64,000 bases of DNA from Acetothermia bacterium UBA3571. GTDB lineage: Bacteria; Bipolaricaulota; Bipolaricaulia; Bipolaricaulales; Bipolaricaulaceae. The position numbers and the translations under genes are program-made. This document shows positions 41,603 through 49,382 of the stretch, piece by piece. The number at the start of each line of letters is the position of its first letter. The stretch's first letter is position 1. The DNA lies in contig DFNI01000026.1 of assembly GCA_002375995.1 (NCBI GenBank), positions 14,830-78,829 of the forward strand. The letters are read 5' to 3'. The notes beneath the pieces are model-generated. The model worked only from the letters and a program-made list of their open reading frames with translations. It did no database searches and was not told the DNA's origin.

Positions 41603-43291
41603 TTGTGGAAGCGTTGGTTTGTGGTTGTGACCTTGTTTTTCTGGGTTCAGGTGGCGCATGTTCCCACGACCTCAGCACAGGAGATCGTGTTGGAGGGCAT
41701 CCTTTCCCTCGCCCATCGTGGGGCAGTCACCGGCACGGAAGCATTCGAGCTTTCCAGGTTCTCGCAGGGTTTTCGCCTGATCTCCTGGGGACGGATATTG
41801 AGTAGGGAGGGGGAAGTTACCTGGATCGCTCGGGCCCTATACTCCCCCGAGCTTTACCCCTTGGAGTATGAACTCGAGAAACGCACCCCCACCACCTCCA
41901 CCGTGATCCATGGGGTTTACTCCGACACCATGCAAGGGTTTTCGGTGGAGCTCTACCGGGACGGGACATTCCGCGGAAGTACCCTCCTTCGGAGCCAAAA
42001 CCCCGTGCTCTTGGACGAGGATGTGGTTTCCCACTACGTGGTTTTGGCGCTTGAGCTTTGGATCCACGACGGCGGGGGGTTCACGGCGCTGGTGCCCCAG
42101 GCTCGGGCCGCGGTGCCCCTACGGGCTGAGCTGGAGGGACTTGCCGCCTTCCCCGCCCCCTGGGGGGACGAGGCCGCCCAGCGCTGGCGCCTCACCCTGG
42201 CGGGGGAAGAAGTCCTCATACATGAACATGCCGGAGAACTCCTCTGGGCCGAGGTACCTGAGGCAGGGCTTTCCGCTTGGCGCTCGGACCTCTTTCGCTC
42301 CCTTCCTCGGCCCTACCGGATTCAGGTCGAAATGTCCCTTCCTGGTGGGGCCAGGGAGGAGGGGGTCCGCTTCGCCTCCGGGAAGATCGCCGGGACGCTA
42401 CTCCTTCCCTCAGGTAGAGGACCCCTCCCCGCGGTCCTCTTCCTCCCCGGAACCGGGGAGATAGACCGGGACGGCTCCGCCCCCGGAAAGCCGACGGCCA
42501 TCTTCCGCGAGCTCGCCTATTCCCTGGCCGAGGCCGGCTTCGCTTCCCTCCGCTACGACAAGCGGGGCGTGGGAGAAAGCCACGGGGACCTCTCGCGGGC
42601 GTCCTTCTCCGACCTCCGCTCCGATGCCCGGGCCGCATTGCGGTGGCTCCTTTCCCGCCCCGAGGTAGAACGCGTCTTTCTCGTGGGACACTCGGAAGGG
42701 GTGTTGCATGCCCTGGCCCTCGCGGGTGAGCCCGGGATCGCGGGCTTGGTGCTTCTGGGCGCACCAGCACGGCCTCTGGGGGAAGTGTTAGTATGGCAAC
42801 TGGAGAGTGCCCTGCGCGCCGCCGGCGCCTCGGAGGAGAAGTTCTCGGATGAACTCCAAAAGCTCGAGAAGTTCCTCGCCTTTGTCCAGAGTAGTTCCGG
42901 CGATTGGGACGATTATACCATTGAGGAACTCCGCGCCGCGCTCCCGGATTACCCCCCGGATGAATTGGAGGAGATACGAAAAACCTCGCTGCGTTGGTGG
43001 CGGGAGGCGTTAGTTTTCGATCCGGTGGCCGCGGTCCGGGAGGTTGGTGTCCCGTTCCTTGCGGTGAACGGTGGGGCCGATATCAGGGTGCCGCCGGAGG
43101 ACGTTTCCCGCTTGGCCGAGGCGGCCCGGGAGGCCGGGAATCCCGACGCTCGGGGGACCGTGATCCCCAAAATGAACCACTGGCTGCGGTTCCAGCCTGG
43201 GCGGCCCCTCCCCGAGCGTCTCACCGGTCCCCTGGACCCCAGGGCGGTGGAGCTCCTAGTTTCCTGGATGGAAATGCACTTTAGGAGGTGA
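41603..43291 (+). CDS. Secreted alpha/beta hydrolase (esterase/peptidase-like)
   Basis: A 562-residue exported enzyme. Signal peptide WKRWFVVVTLFFWVQVAHVP; residues 30-235 form a beta-rich N-terminal domain without recognised family; residues 240-562 are an alpha/beta hydrolase: IAGTLLLPSGRGPLPAVLFL, YDKRGVGESHGDLS, nucleophile motif LVGHSEGVLH, Asp in NGGADIRVP and His in PKMNHWLRF. This resembles the dienelactone hydrolase/S9-type esterases that follow an extracellular binding domain. Start is TTG 41603, nine bases after GGAGGT at 41588-41593. It heads the run of envelope genes and abuts the next by overlapping the ribosome-binding site. Confidence 0.85.
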   Translation: MWKRWFVVVTLFFWVQVAHVPTTSAQEIVLEGILSLAHRGAVTGTEAFELSRFSQGFRLISWGRILSREGEVTWIARALYSPELYPLEYELEKRTPTTSTVIHGVYSDTMQGFSVELYRDGTFRGSTLLRSQNPVLLDEDVVSHYVVLALELWIHDGGGFTALVPQARAAVPLRAELEGLAAFPAPWGDEAAQRWRLTLAGEEVLIHEHAGELLWAEVPEAGLSAWRSDLFRSLPRPYRIQVEMSLPGGAREEGVRFASGKIAGTLLLPSGRGPLPAVLFLPGTGEIDRDGSAPGKPTAIFRELAYSLAEAGFASLRYDKRGVGESHGDLSRASFSDLRSDARAALRWLLSRPEVERVFLVGHSEGVLHALALAGEPGIAGLVLLGAPARPLGEVLVWQLESALRAAGASEEKFSDELQKLEKFLAFVQSSSGDWDDYTIEELRAALPDYPPDELEEIRKTSLRWWREALVFDPVAAVREVGVPFLAVNGGADIRVPPEDVSRLAEAAREAGNPDARGTVIPKMNHWLRFQPGRPLPERLTGPLDPRAVELLVSWMEMHFRR

Positions 43292-43296
43292 CAAGT

Positions 43297-44406
43297 ATGC
43301 GGTGGGTTGTCGGGGTACTTGTGCTCGGGGCCATGTGTGCTCCCCTCTATGCCGCCTCATGGGAGCTATCCCCGGAGCGTGAGGTGGTGTTGGTATGGTC
43401 GAATCTTTGGGCCCAATATTCCCTTTCCCCTGACGGCAGATGGTTCGTTTTGCTCAATCGCCACGAATTCGGGGAGGACGCGTGGAAGGGGATCTGCCTT
43501 TGGCGCACCGATGATGGAGAGTTCCAGGGATGTCTGACCCTTCCGGGGTTCGAGGCCACCCGAGGTTTCCTCAGCCCCCCGATATGGTCTCCCGATGGCT
43601 CAGCGTTCGCCGTGATAGTTTACCAGCCTGGGGCCACGCCTGAACAACGTCTGTGGGCCGTGTATCCGGGAACCGGGAGGATAGTGGAGCTTTTGTCTAG
43701 AGAACCGCCGGATCTGTACAACCTCGTTTGGTCGCCTGACGGGACCCGCCTCGCCCTCGCCATCGGTGATGAAAAACGGGGCCGCATAGAACTCTTCTTG
43801 CCGGATGCGGGAGAATGGGTACCCGTCGCTCGATACGAAGGATCCCCTCAGTGGGTTTTCTGGACCCTGGGCGATCGCATCATGTGGGGCACCGTTCCCC
43901 CGGGTGATGCGGGATGCGGGGTTTTCGAGGTCGGCCGCAAAGAGGGCGGTGGGCCGAGGTCCATTTGGTCGTCCGCGGAACTTCTAAATGTGCGGTATCC
44001 TTACGTCTTTTCCCCCGACGGAAGGTATCTCTGGAAAACCGCCTTCCCCGAGCTCATCGACCTTTCTTCGGGGAAGGCGATTCCCCTCCCTCTCCCCGAG
44101 CAGGAGGGCTGCCCGAAGAGTATCGTGTCCTTGCTGGTATGGTTGCCTTCCGGGGAACAGTGCCTCTATGAGGCCTATCTTTATGCAGGTGATCAGGAGG
44201 GAAAAGGCATCCTACACCTACTCCTGGGAGTTCCGGGTCGCGAAGGCGTCTCCAGTCAGATCCTCATGGAACGTCCTCCCGGGTATGTCCTCACCTGGTC
44301 TGCTGACGACCGGGTCTGGCTGGCCAGGTGGGGGAAGAAGGGAGTGAATAACGGATCTTCGTGTTCAAGATCGCGCGGATGGGGGAGTGAGAGGAGTCGT
44401 ATATGA
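43297..44406 (+). CDS. Secreted beta-propeller (PD40/WD40-like) protein 1, C-terminus likely frameshifted
   Basis: A 369-residue product with signal peptide (RWVVGVLVLGAMCAPLYA, cleavage near ASW). Repeats carry SPDGRW, WSPDGSAFAV, WSPDGTRLALAI and FSPDGRYLW, typical of TolB/PD40-type propeller blades. ATG 43297 follows AGGAGG at 43283-43288. The last 17 residues as written are basic and Ser-rich; if AACGG at 44350-44354 is read as AACCGG the frame ends NRIFVFKIARMGE with TGA at 44388-44390, a normal closing blade like KRVVVLWRIPEG in the next protein. Proteins of this class scaffold or bind ligands outside the membrane. Confidence 0.8.
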   Translation: MRWVVGVLVLGAMCAPLYAASWELSPEREVVLVWSNLWAQYSLSPDGRWFVLLNRHEFGEDAWKGICLWRTDDGEFQGCLTLPGFEATRGFLSPPIWSPDGSAFAVIVYQPGATPEQRLWAVYPGTGRIVELLSREPPDLYNLVWSPDGTRLALAIGDEKRGRIELFLPDAGEWVPVARYEGSPQWVFWTLGDRIMWGTVPPGDAGCGVFEVGRKEGGGPRSIWSSAELLNVRYPYVFSPDGRYLWKTAFPELIDLSSGKAIPLPLPEQEGCPKSIVSLLVWLPSGEQCLYEAYLYAGDQEGKGILHLLLGVPGREGVSSQILMERPPGYVLTWSADDRVWLARWGKKGVNNGSSCSRSRGWGSERSRI

Positions 44407-45512
44407 AAGTCCTCATCCTGACGGCCCTGTTTGCGGGAGTAGGGATTACGGCCATAGCGGGCCCCACGGTACTCCCATTGCCCCCGGGAGCGACGGGCCT
44501 CGCCCTGGCCTGGACTCCGGGTGGAGATGCCTTGGTCGTGGTATACAAGCTCGCTGATTCGTCGCTTCGGCTCAGGGTGGTGGAGGTCCCGGAGGGGAAC
44601 GTTCGGTGGGAGAAACACATCGGTGGGATCCCCAGGGGCGATCCTCGGCCGCCGCTATTCTCCGTGCGTGTCTCGGAAGATGGCACCTGGATCGCGGTGG
44701 GCTCTCCCTGGGGTATCTTGATTTTCTCTTCTGCCGGGAGGCTCACTTGGGCCTATCCCGTGGGCCTGGGGGAACTCCCCTTCCTGCTCCGCTTCCTCCA
44801 CGTCGATGACCGTTCTCCCCAGGATTACCTGGCACTGGTGGTGGCCCGGGCGGAGCGCTGGTGGCCGCCGATGGTCGCCTCACCGTACGCGGACGTCACC
44901 ATGGAGATAAGGACCCTGGACGCAAACTGGGCCCTCAACGACGACGCTCCCTTCGGGGCGTGGCCCCTTCCCATTTTCACCTCTCGAGCCGACTACAGCC
45001 GTGATGGGAAGGTATTCGCCGCCGCCACTATGAACCCACGGACGGGGGCGTGGCTGTTGGGCTTTTTGGGCGGGGAGGTCGAGGAAGGGGGCCATTACCT
45101 CACCGGGGTGTTGGGGGATGTGGCCGAGCCCACCGCCCTGGCCGTGAGCCCCGACGGCGGGGAGGTGGCTCTGGGGCTCGGGACCCGGCGGCCCGGGGAG
45201 GTCCCCCTGATCCGGCGCCTGGATCCCGTCTCGGGGGAGGAGCTCGCCGCTTATTTCCCCTGCGGGGAATACCAGTGCTTCATCGCGGCCCTGGACTGGA
45301 GCCACGATGGACGCTACCTCGCTTACTCCGCCCAAGCGGAGGGGTTCTTCCGCCTGGGTATTGTCGATCTAGAGACCGGGGATGAGACTGTCCTGTGTGA
45401 AGGGAGGGGCAATGAGGTGTGTCCTGCCTCCCCTGCCTTCTCCCCCACTGGGGATTACCTCGCCACGTTGGGGAAAAGGGTGGTCGTGCTATGGCGGATC
45501 CCCGAGGGTTGA
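44403..45512 (+). CDS. Secreted beta-propeller protein 2 (paralogue family)
   Basis: A 369-residue exported protein; signal peptide KVLILTALFAGVGITAIAG. It belongs to the four-member paralogue set of this locus: a first blade LPPGATGLALAWTPGGDALV, an early blade end EVPEGNVRWEKHI, and the shared blade ALAVSPDGGEVALGLGTRRP, followed by DWSHDGRYLAYSA and FSPTGDYLATLGKRVVVLW. GAGGAG at 44391-44396 precedes ATG 44403; this overlaps the written end of propeller 1 but leaves a normal gap after its corrected stop. No catalytic motif is visible. Confidence 0.8.
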   Translation: MKVLILTALFAGVGITAIAGPTVLPLPPGATGLALAWTPGGDALVVVYKLADSSLRLRVVEVPEGNVRWEKHIGGIPRGDPRPPLFSVRVSEDGTWIAVGSPWGILIFSSAGRLTWAYPVGLGELPFLLRFLHVDDRSPQDYLALVVARAERWWPPMVASPYADVTMEIRTLDANWALNDDAPFGAWPLPIFTSRADYSRDGKVFAAATMNPRTGAWLLGFLGGEVEEGGHYLTGVLGDVAEPTALAVSPDGGEVALGLGTRRPGEVPLIRRLDPVSGEELAAYFPCGEYQCFIAALDWSHDGRYLAYSAQAEGFFRLGIVDLETGDETVLCEGRGNEVCPASPAFSPTGDYLATLGKRVVVLWRIPEG

Positions 45513-45556
45513 GCCGAGGAGGAAGGTGCCGGCTGTGCGGTTAAAAGGAGGTCGTG

Positions 45557-47056
45557 ATGTGGAGGATGATGACAATTATTTCGGCGATGTTGGGCCTTTT
45601 TGCTTGGGGGGTGGCCAGGGACATCCCCTTGCCTTCGGGGACGAAAGCACTGGGCCTTGCTTGGTCCCCGGACGGAAGCGGTATCGTGCTGCTGTACCGG
45701 GGATCTGAGGGGGGCGGGGTGGCCTGGGTGGAGGTGGAGAGTGGGGAAGTCCGCTGGCAGGTCACGGGGTTCTGGCTCTCCCCCAGGAGTTACCCCATCG
45801 CCTTCGCCCCTGATGGGGATAAGGTGGCAGTAGGAGCATTGAACAGGGTGTTGGTCATCTCGGCTCCTGACGGAGAAGTGCTGGCCACGGTGGAACTGGG
45901 GGAACGCTTCCATCCCCTGGCCCTGGCCTTCCTCCCCAATGGCGCTCTAGCGGTGGTGGTGGAGGAGGTGCGAGGATTCCCCGGAAGCCTTTATTTGGAC
46001 ACTAGGGGCTCCACTGGAGAGTTGATCGAGCGGGTCCCCTTGGGCGAGCGGAACACACCCGCTCCCCGGCCCATAGCCGACTTTTCCCCGGACGAGCGGC
46101 TGTTAGCGTTCGCCGCCGGGACCGATGCGGAGCCCGGCGGGGAGGTGTGGCTCGTCCACCTTTTGGATCTCAAAACCGGGGAAACGCGCACCTGGGATCT
46201 GCGGGAGCTTCGCCCGGAACTCCCTTGGGAGGGATTGCGGACTCAGATCGCCTCCCTGGCCTTACGGCCGGATGGCGGAGAGATTGCGGTGGGGCTTTAT
46301 TCGGGCGGTTCCGACACCCCTCTGGTCCTGAGGCTAGACACCGAGTTCGACCGGATATCCGAAGAGCTTTTCCCCTCCCCTGGTCGCAGTTTCCTCGCGG
46401 AAACTTTGGACTACAGCCCCGAAGGCAGTCGGCTCGCTTTCTCGGTGAGGTCCCTTCTGGAACCCATAGGCCCCGTAACTCTGGCGGTGGCTCGTCTCAT
46501 GCCCGAGGGTTCTCAGCTTGAAACCCTCTGCCAAGTCCGTTTCTTTCGGGAATGTCCCGCCTTCCATCCCCTCTTCTCCCCCGACGGGGGGACCCTGGCC
46601 TCCCTGGGCTGGGAGGCAGTGCGGCTATGGGACCTCTGTCCCGAGGCCCTGGAACTCCCCGCCCCGGGGTGGACCTTCTCCTTCTCCTCCGGCGGGGCCT
46701 ACCACCCCAAGGGATACGGGGAGTGGCATGTCCGGCTGGATGTCAAGGGACGTTTCGATGTCACTCACCAAGTGGGGGACACGGTTGAACCTTATGGCCC
46801 GTTTCAGCTCGAGCCCGAGGGGGCGGCGGAACTGTGGACACTGATCCAGACCGCGGGTATCCCGGAACGGGAATCTTCCACCCGCCCAGGGATACCCGAT
46901 GAACCACGCTACACGTTCGCCCTCGAGGGACCGACCTGTGTTTTCCGGGTGGAGCTCTGGGCGGGGGAGGTGGAGGAGGACGCGGCCCTAACGGCCCTGA
47001 TCGAAAGGATCTCTGCACTTATCCGGGTGTATACGGGAGAGGAGCCGGTGATATGA
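45557..47056 (+). CDS. Secreted beta-propeller protein 3 with extra C-terminal domain (paralogue family)
   Basis: A 499-residue exported protein. Signal peptide WRMMTIISAMLGLFAWGVA. The propeller (residues 22-360) has the family blades LPSGTKALGLAWSPDGSGIV, EVESGEVRWQVTGF, FSPDERLLAFAAG and LRPDGGEIAVGLYSGGSD. After the closing strand EAVRLWDLC, residues 365-499 form an extra domain unlike the paralogues (PKGYGEWHVRLDVKGRFDVT; YTFALEGPTCVFRVELWAGE), not recognised. AAAGGAGGT at 45544-45552 sets ATG 45557. Its end overlaps the next gene by four bases. Confidence 0.8.
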   Translation: MWRMMTIISAMLGLFAWGVARDIPLPSGTKALGLAWSPDGSGIVLLYRGSEGGGVAWVEVESGEVRWQVTGFWLSPRSYPIAFAPDGDKVAVGALNRVLVISAPDGEVLATVELGERFHPLALAFLPNGALAVVVEEVRGFPGSLYLDTRGSTGELIERVPLGERNTPAPRPIADFSPDERLLAFAAGTDAEPGGEVWLVHLLDLKTGETRTWDLRELRPELPWEGLRTQIASLALRPDGGEIAVGLYSGGSDTPLVLRLDTEFDRISEELFPSPGRSFLAETLDYSPEGSRLAFSVRSLLEPIGPVTLAVARLMPEGSQLETLCQVRFFRECPAFHPLFSPDGGTLASLGWEAVRLWDLCPEALELPAPGWTFSFSSGGAYHPKGYGEWHVRLDVKGRFDVTHQVGDTVEPYGPFQLEPEGAAELWTLIQTAGIPERESSTRPGIPDEPRYTFALEGPTCVFRVELWAGEVEEDAALTALIERISALIRVYTGEEPVI

Positions 47057-48318
47057 GGTGGGGTCTTTTCGTGGCGGTTTTCCTGCTTTCGGGGGTCCTC
47101 ACCCTATGTTCGCAGGTAGTGGACAAATACGCCCTGTGGGCCGAGGGCACTAAGCTGCGCGGGGCGAACATCTACCAGCGGCGGGTGTACCCCGAGCTGG
47201 ACGGCCCCTACTTCCTCGGCCCCGGCCCCATCGGCCCTCCCTATACCCAAGATGACCTCGAGCGCCTGGCCGCCTGGGGGGCGAACCTGGTGGTCATCTC
47301 CCATCCCGGCCTCTTCACCGAGGAGCCCCCATACCGGCCCGATCCTGCAGTCCAGGAGAACCTGGATATGCTCCTCGGGATGGCGGCCCGGGCAGGCCTC
47401 TTCGCCGTGATCTCCTTCCGCACCGGCCCGGGGCGGAGCGAGTTCTGGGCCTTTTGGGGCGAGGATACTGAAAGTGACCCCGAGGAAGGTTGGTTCGACC
47501 CCGGCTACTACAACAACCGGGTGTGGGGCGATCGTTCCGCTCAGGACGCCTGGGTCGAGATGTGGCGCTACACGGCGGAGCGCTATCGCACGAACCCCAT
47601 CGTCGTGGGCTATGAGCTCATGTGCGAGCCCAACTCCAACGAGGTGGGGAGCTACCCCATGGGTAGCGCCCTGGACATATGGGACCCGGAGGACTTCCAT
47701 CGCCGCTACGGCGGCACCCTCTACGACTGGAACCAGCTCTATCCCCGGATCGTGGCGGCGATCCGGGAGGTGGACCCAGAGACCCCGATCCTCGTCGGCG
47801 GGAACGGCTATAGCTCGGTGGAGTGGCTTCCGTATCTTGCGGTATCAGATGCCCCTCACATCGTTTACGTGGTCCACCAGTACGAGCCCGGTCTCTACAC
47901 CCACCAATGGTGGGAGAGCCGTGATTGCTACTATCCCGGACGCTGCGATGTGGACTGGGATGGACGCCCGGAGCGCTTCGACAGTGACTGGCTCGAGGGG
48001 CTTTTCGGGGTGATAGACGGTTTCGTGGCCCGACACGGCGTCCCCGTGGCGGCCACGGAGTTCGGCGTCATGCGTTGGGTTCCCGGGGCGGCCCGGTTCA
48101 TCCGGGATGAGATGGAGCTCTTCGAGGTCCGGGGGATGAACCACGCCATCTGGTTGTGGGAGTGCTCCTGGGAGCCTTATGTGAGCTCGGTGGACGCCTT
48201 CAACTTCCGCCACGGGCCCGATCCCCGCGTTCACCGGGATGCGGAGGAGAGCTCCCTCATCCACGTGATCAAGGCGTTCTGGGGCCGAAACCGGCTCCGG
48301 CCGGGACACAAGGGGTGA
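47053..48318 (+). CDS. Secreted GH5-like glycoside hydrolase
   Basis: A 421-residue exported (beta/alpha)8 enzyme resembling GH5 beta-glycanases. Signal peptide RWGLFVAVFLLSGVLTLC. Barrel features: LRGANIYQRR, LERLAAWGANLVVIS, WRYTAERYRTNPIVVGYELM, acid/base Glu in CEPNSN, IREVDPETPILVGG, YVVHQYEP, and nucleophile Glu in AATEFGV, then NHAIWLWECSWE. In most GH5 enzymes the residue before the acid/base Glu is Asn; here it is Cys. ATG 47053 overlaps the previous stop (ATGA). It is the only recognisable glycanase in the run and points to polysaccharide work at the surface. Confidence 0.82.
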   Translation: MRWGLFVAVFLLSGVLTLCSQVVDKYALWAEGTKLRGANIYQRRVYPELDGPYFLGPGPIGPPYTQDDLERLAAWGANLVVISHPGLFTEEPPYRPDPAVQENLDMLLGMAARAGLFAVISFRTGPGRSEFWAFWGEDTESDPEEGWFDPGYYNNRVWGDRSAQDAWVEMWRYTAERYRTNPIVVGYELMCEPNSNEVGSYPMGSALDIWDPEDFHRRYGGTLYDWNQLYPRIVAAIREVDPETPILVGGNGYSSVEWLPYLAVSDAPHIVYVVHQYEPGLYTHQWWESRDCYYPGRCDVDWDGRPERFDSDWLEGLFGVIDGFVARHGVPVAATEFGVMRWVPGAARFIRDEMELFEVRGMNHAIWLWECSWEPYVSSVDAFNFRHGPDPRVHRDAEESSLIHVIKAFWGRNRLRPGHKG

Positions 48319-48343
48319 AATAGAAAGCACAAGGAGGTGGAGA

Positions 48344-49363
48344 ATGCGTTTGGCCAAAGCGGCACCGTTTGTTCTTCTGTTAATAGGTCTTTGGAGTTCG
48401 TGTTTTGGGGAGGGATGGGCGATCAGGTCCCAGACGAGTTTCTCCTTGGAGGGTGTGCAAGGGACGCCCCACAGCCTCTCCCCGGATGGGACGGTGATCC
48501 TCAGCGCGGGAAACGAGGCGGGCCTTTGCCTCTACCGCGCCGCGGACCTTTCGCCCCTGGGCTGCTACAAGCCGTCGGAGGGGACGGAAAGCCGGCTTTG
48601 GCTCAGGTTCCGTTCCATCACCTGGTCCCCGGATAGTGAATACGTGCTTTTCTCCGCGGCCGCGGGAGAACTTTGGCAGGTCGAGGTGAGCACGGGGAAG
48701 TTGGAGCGGCTCCCCGCCTCAGCTCCGGCGGAGTACGCGGCCTATTCCCCGGATGGGAGTCGTCTGGCGGTGGGCGGTGGAGGGTATATCGTGGTGGCCC
48801 CGCCGGGGGCGCTGGCGGAGGTGACACGGGAGGCCCCGGTGGCCCGCTACGAGGGGGTCCTCAGGGGCCTCGTCTGGCGCGGGGGTAGCCTCTACTACGG
48901 CGTCCTCGCCCCGGACCGGAGTACCTTCCAGCTTTGGGCCGTCTCCCCTCGGGGCGATGCCTCGCCGGAGCTTTTGTGGTCCTATCCCTATCCGGAGCTC
49001 CTCCTCGTGGACGTCTCCCCGGATGGCCGCTACGCGTGGGTCGGGGCCGCCTTGGTGGACCTCGAAGTGGGGGAGATCGTGCGGGTGCTGGAGAAAGGGA
49101 GCGTCCAGAGCTTTGCGTTTTCATCGGACGGGGCTTCCTGGCTTTACGTCTACTCCACGGTGGCGGACCTGAAGCAGGTTTGGGTCTTGGCGGTGCGGCG
49201 GGCCGGGGCCCCAGAGGAGGAGGTGCTCCTGGAGCTTGAAAAGCCCATCCAGATCCTGGGCTGGGCATCCACGGGGCGGGTGGCCCTTTTCCTCTCCCAC
49301 AGCCGTGAGCCGGGGCTCATGGTGGTGGACCTCGTGGCCGCGGACTGCGGCTGCGGGCACTAG
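48344..49363 (+). CDS. Secreted beta-propeller protein 4 (divergent)
   Basis: A 339-residue exported protein with signal peptide RLAKAAPFVLLLIGLWSSC and AAGGAGG at the expected distance from ATG 48344. Blades include HSLSPDGTVILSAG, ITWSPDSEYVLFSAA, AYSPDGSRLAVGG, VDVSPDGRYAWVG and FSSDGASWLYVYS. It is closer to propeller 1 than to the four close paralogues. The C-terminus is short and cysteine-bearing (DLVAADCGCGH). No catalytic motif seen. Confidence 0.78.
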   Translation: MRLAKAAPFVLLLIGLWSSCFGEGWAIRSQTSFSLEGVQGTPHSLSPDGTVILSAGNEAGLCLYRAADLSPLGCYKPSEGTESRLWLRFRSITWSPDSEYVLFSAAAGELWQVEVSTGKLERLPASAPAEYAAYSPDGSRLAVGGGGYIVVAPPGALAEVTREAPVARYEGVLRGLVWRGGSLYYGVLAPDRSTFQLWAVSPRGDASPELLWSYPYPELLLVDVSPDGRYAWVGAALVDLEVGEIVRVLEKGSVQSFAFSSDGASWLYVYSTVADLKQVWVLAVRRAGAPEEEVLLELEKPIQILGWASTGRVALFLSHSREPGLMVVDLVAADCGCGH

Positions 49364-49382
49364 GGGGCGAAAAGGAGGATGG

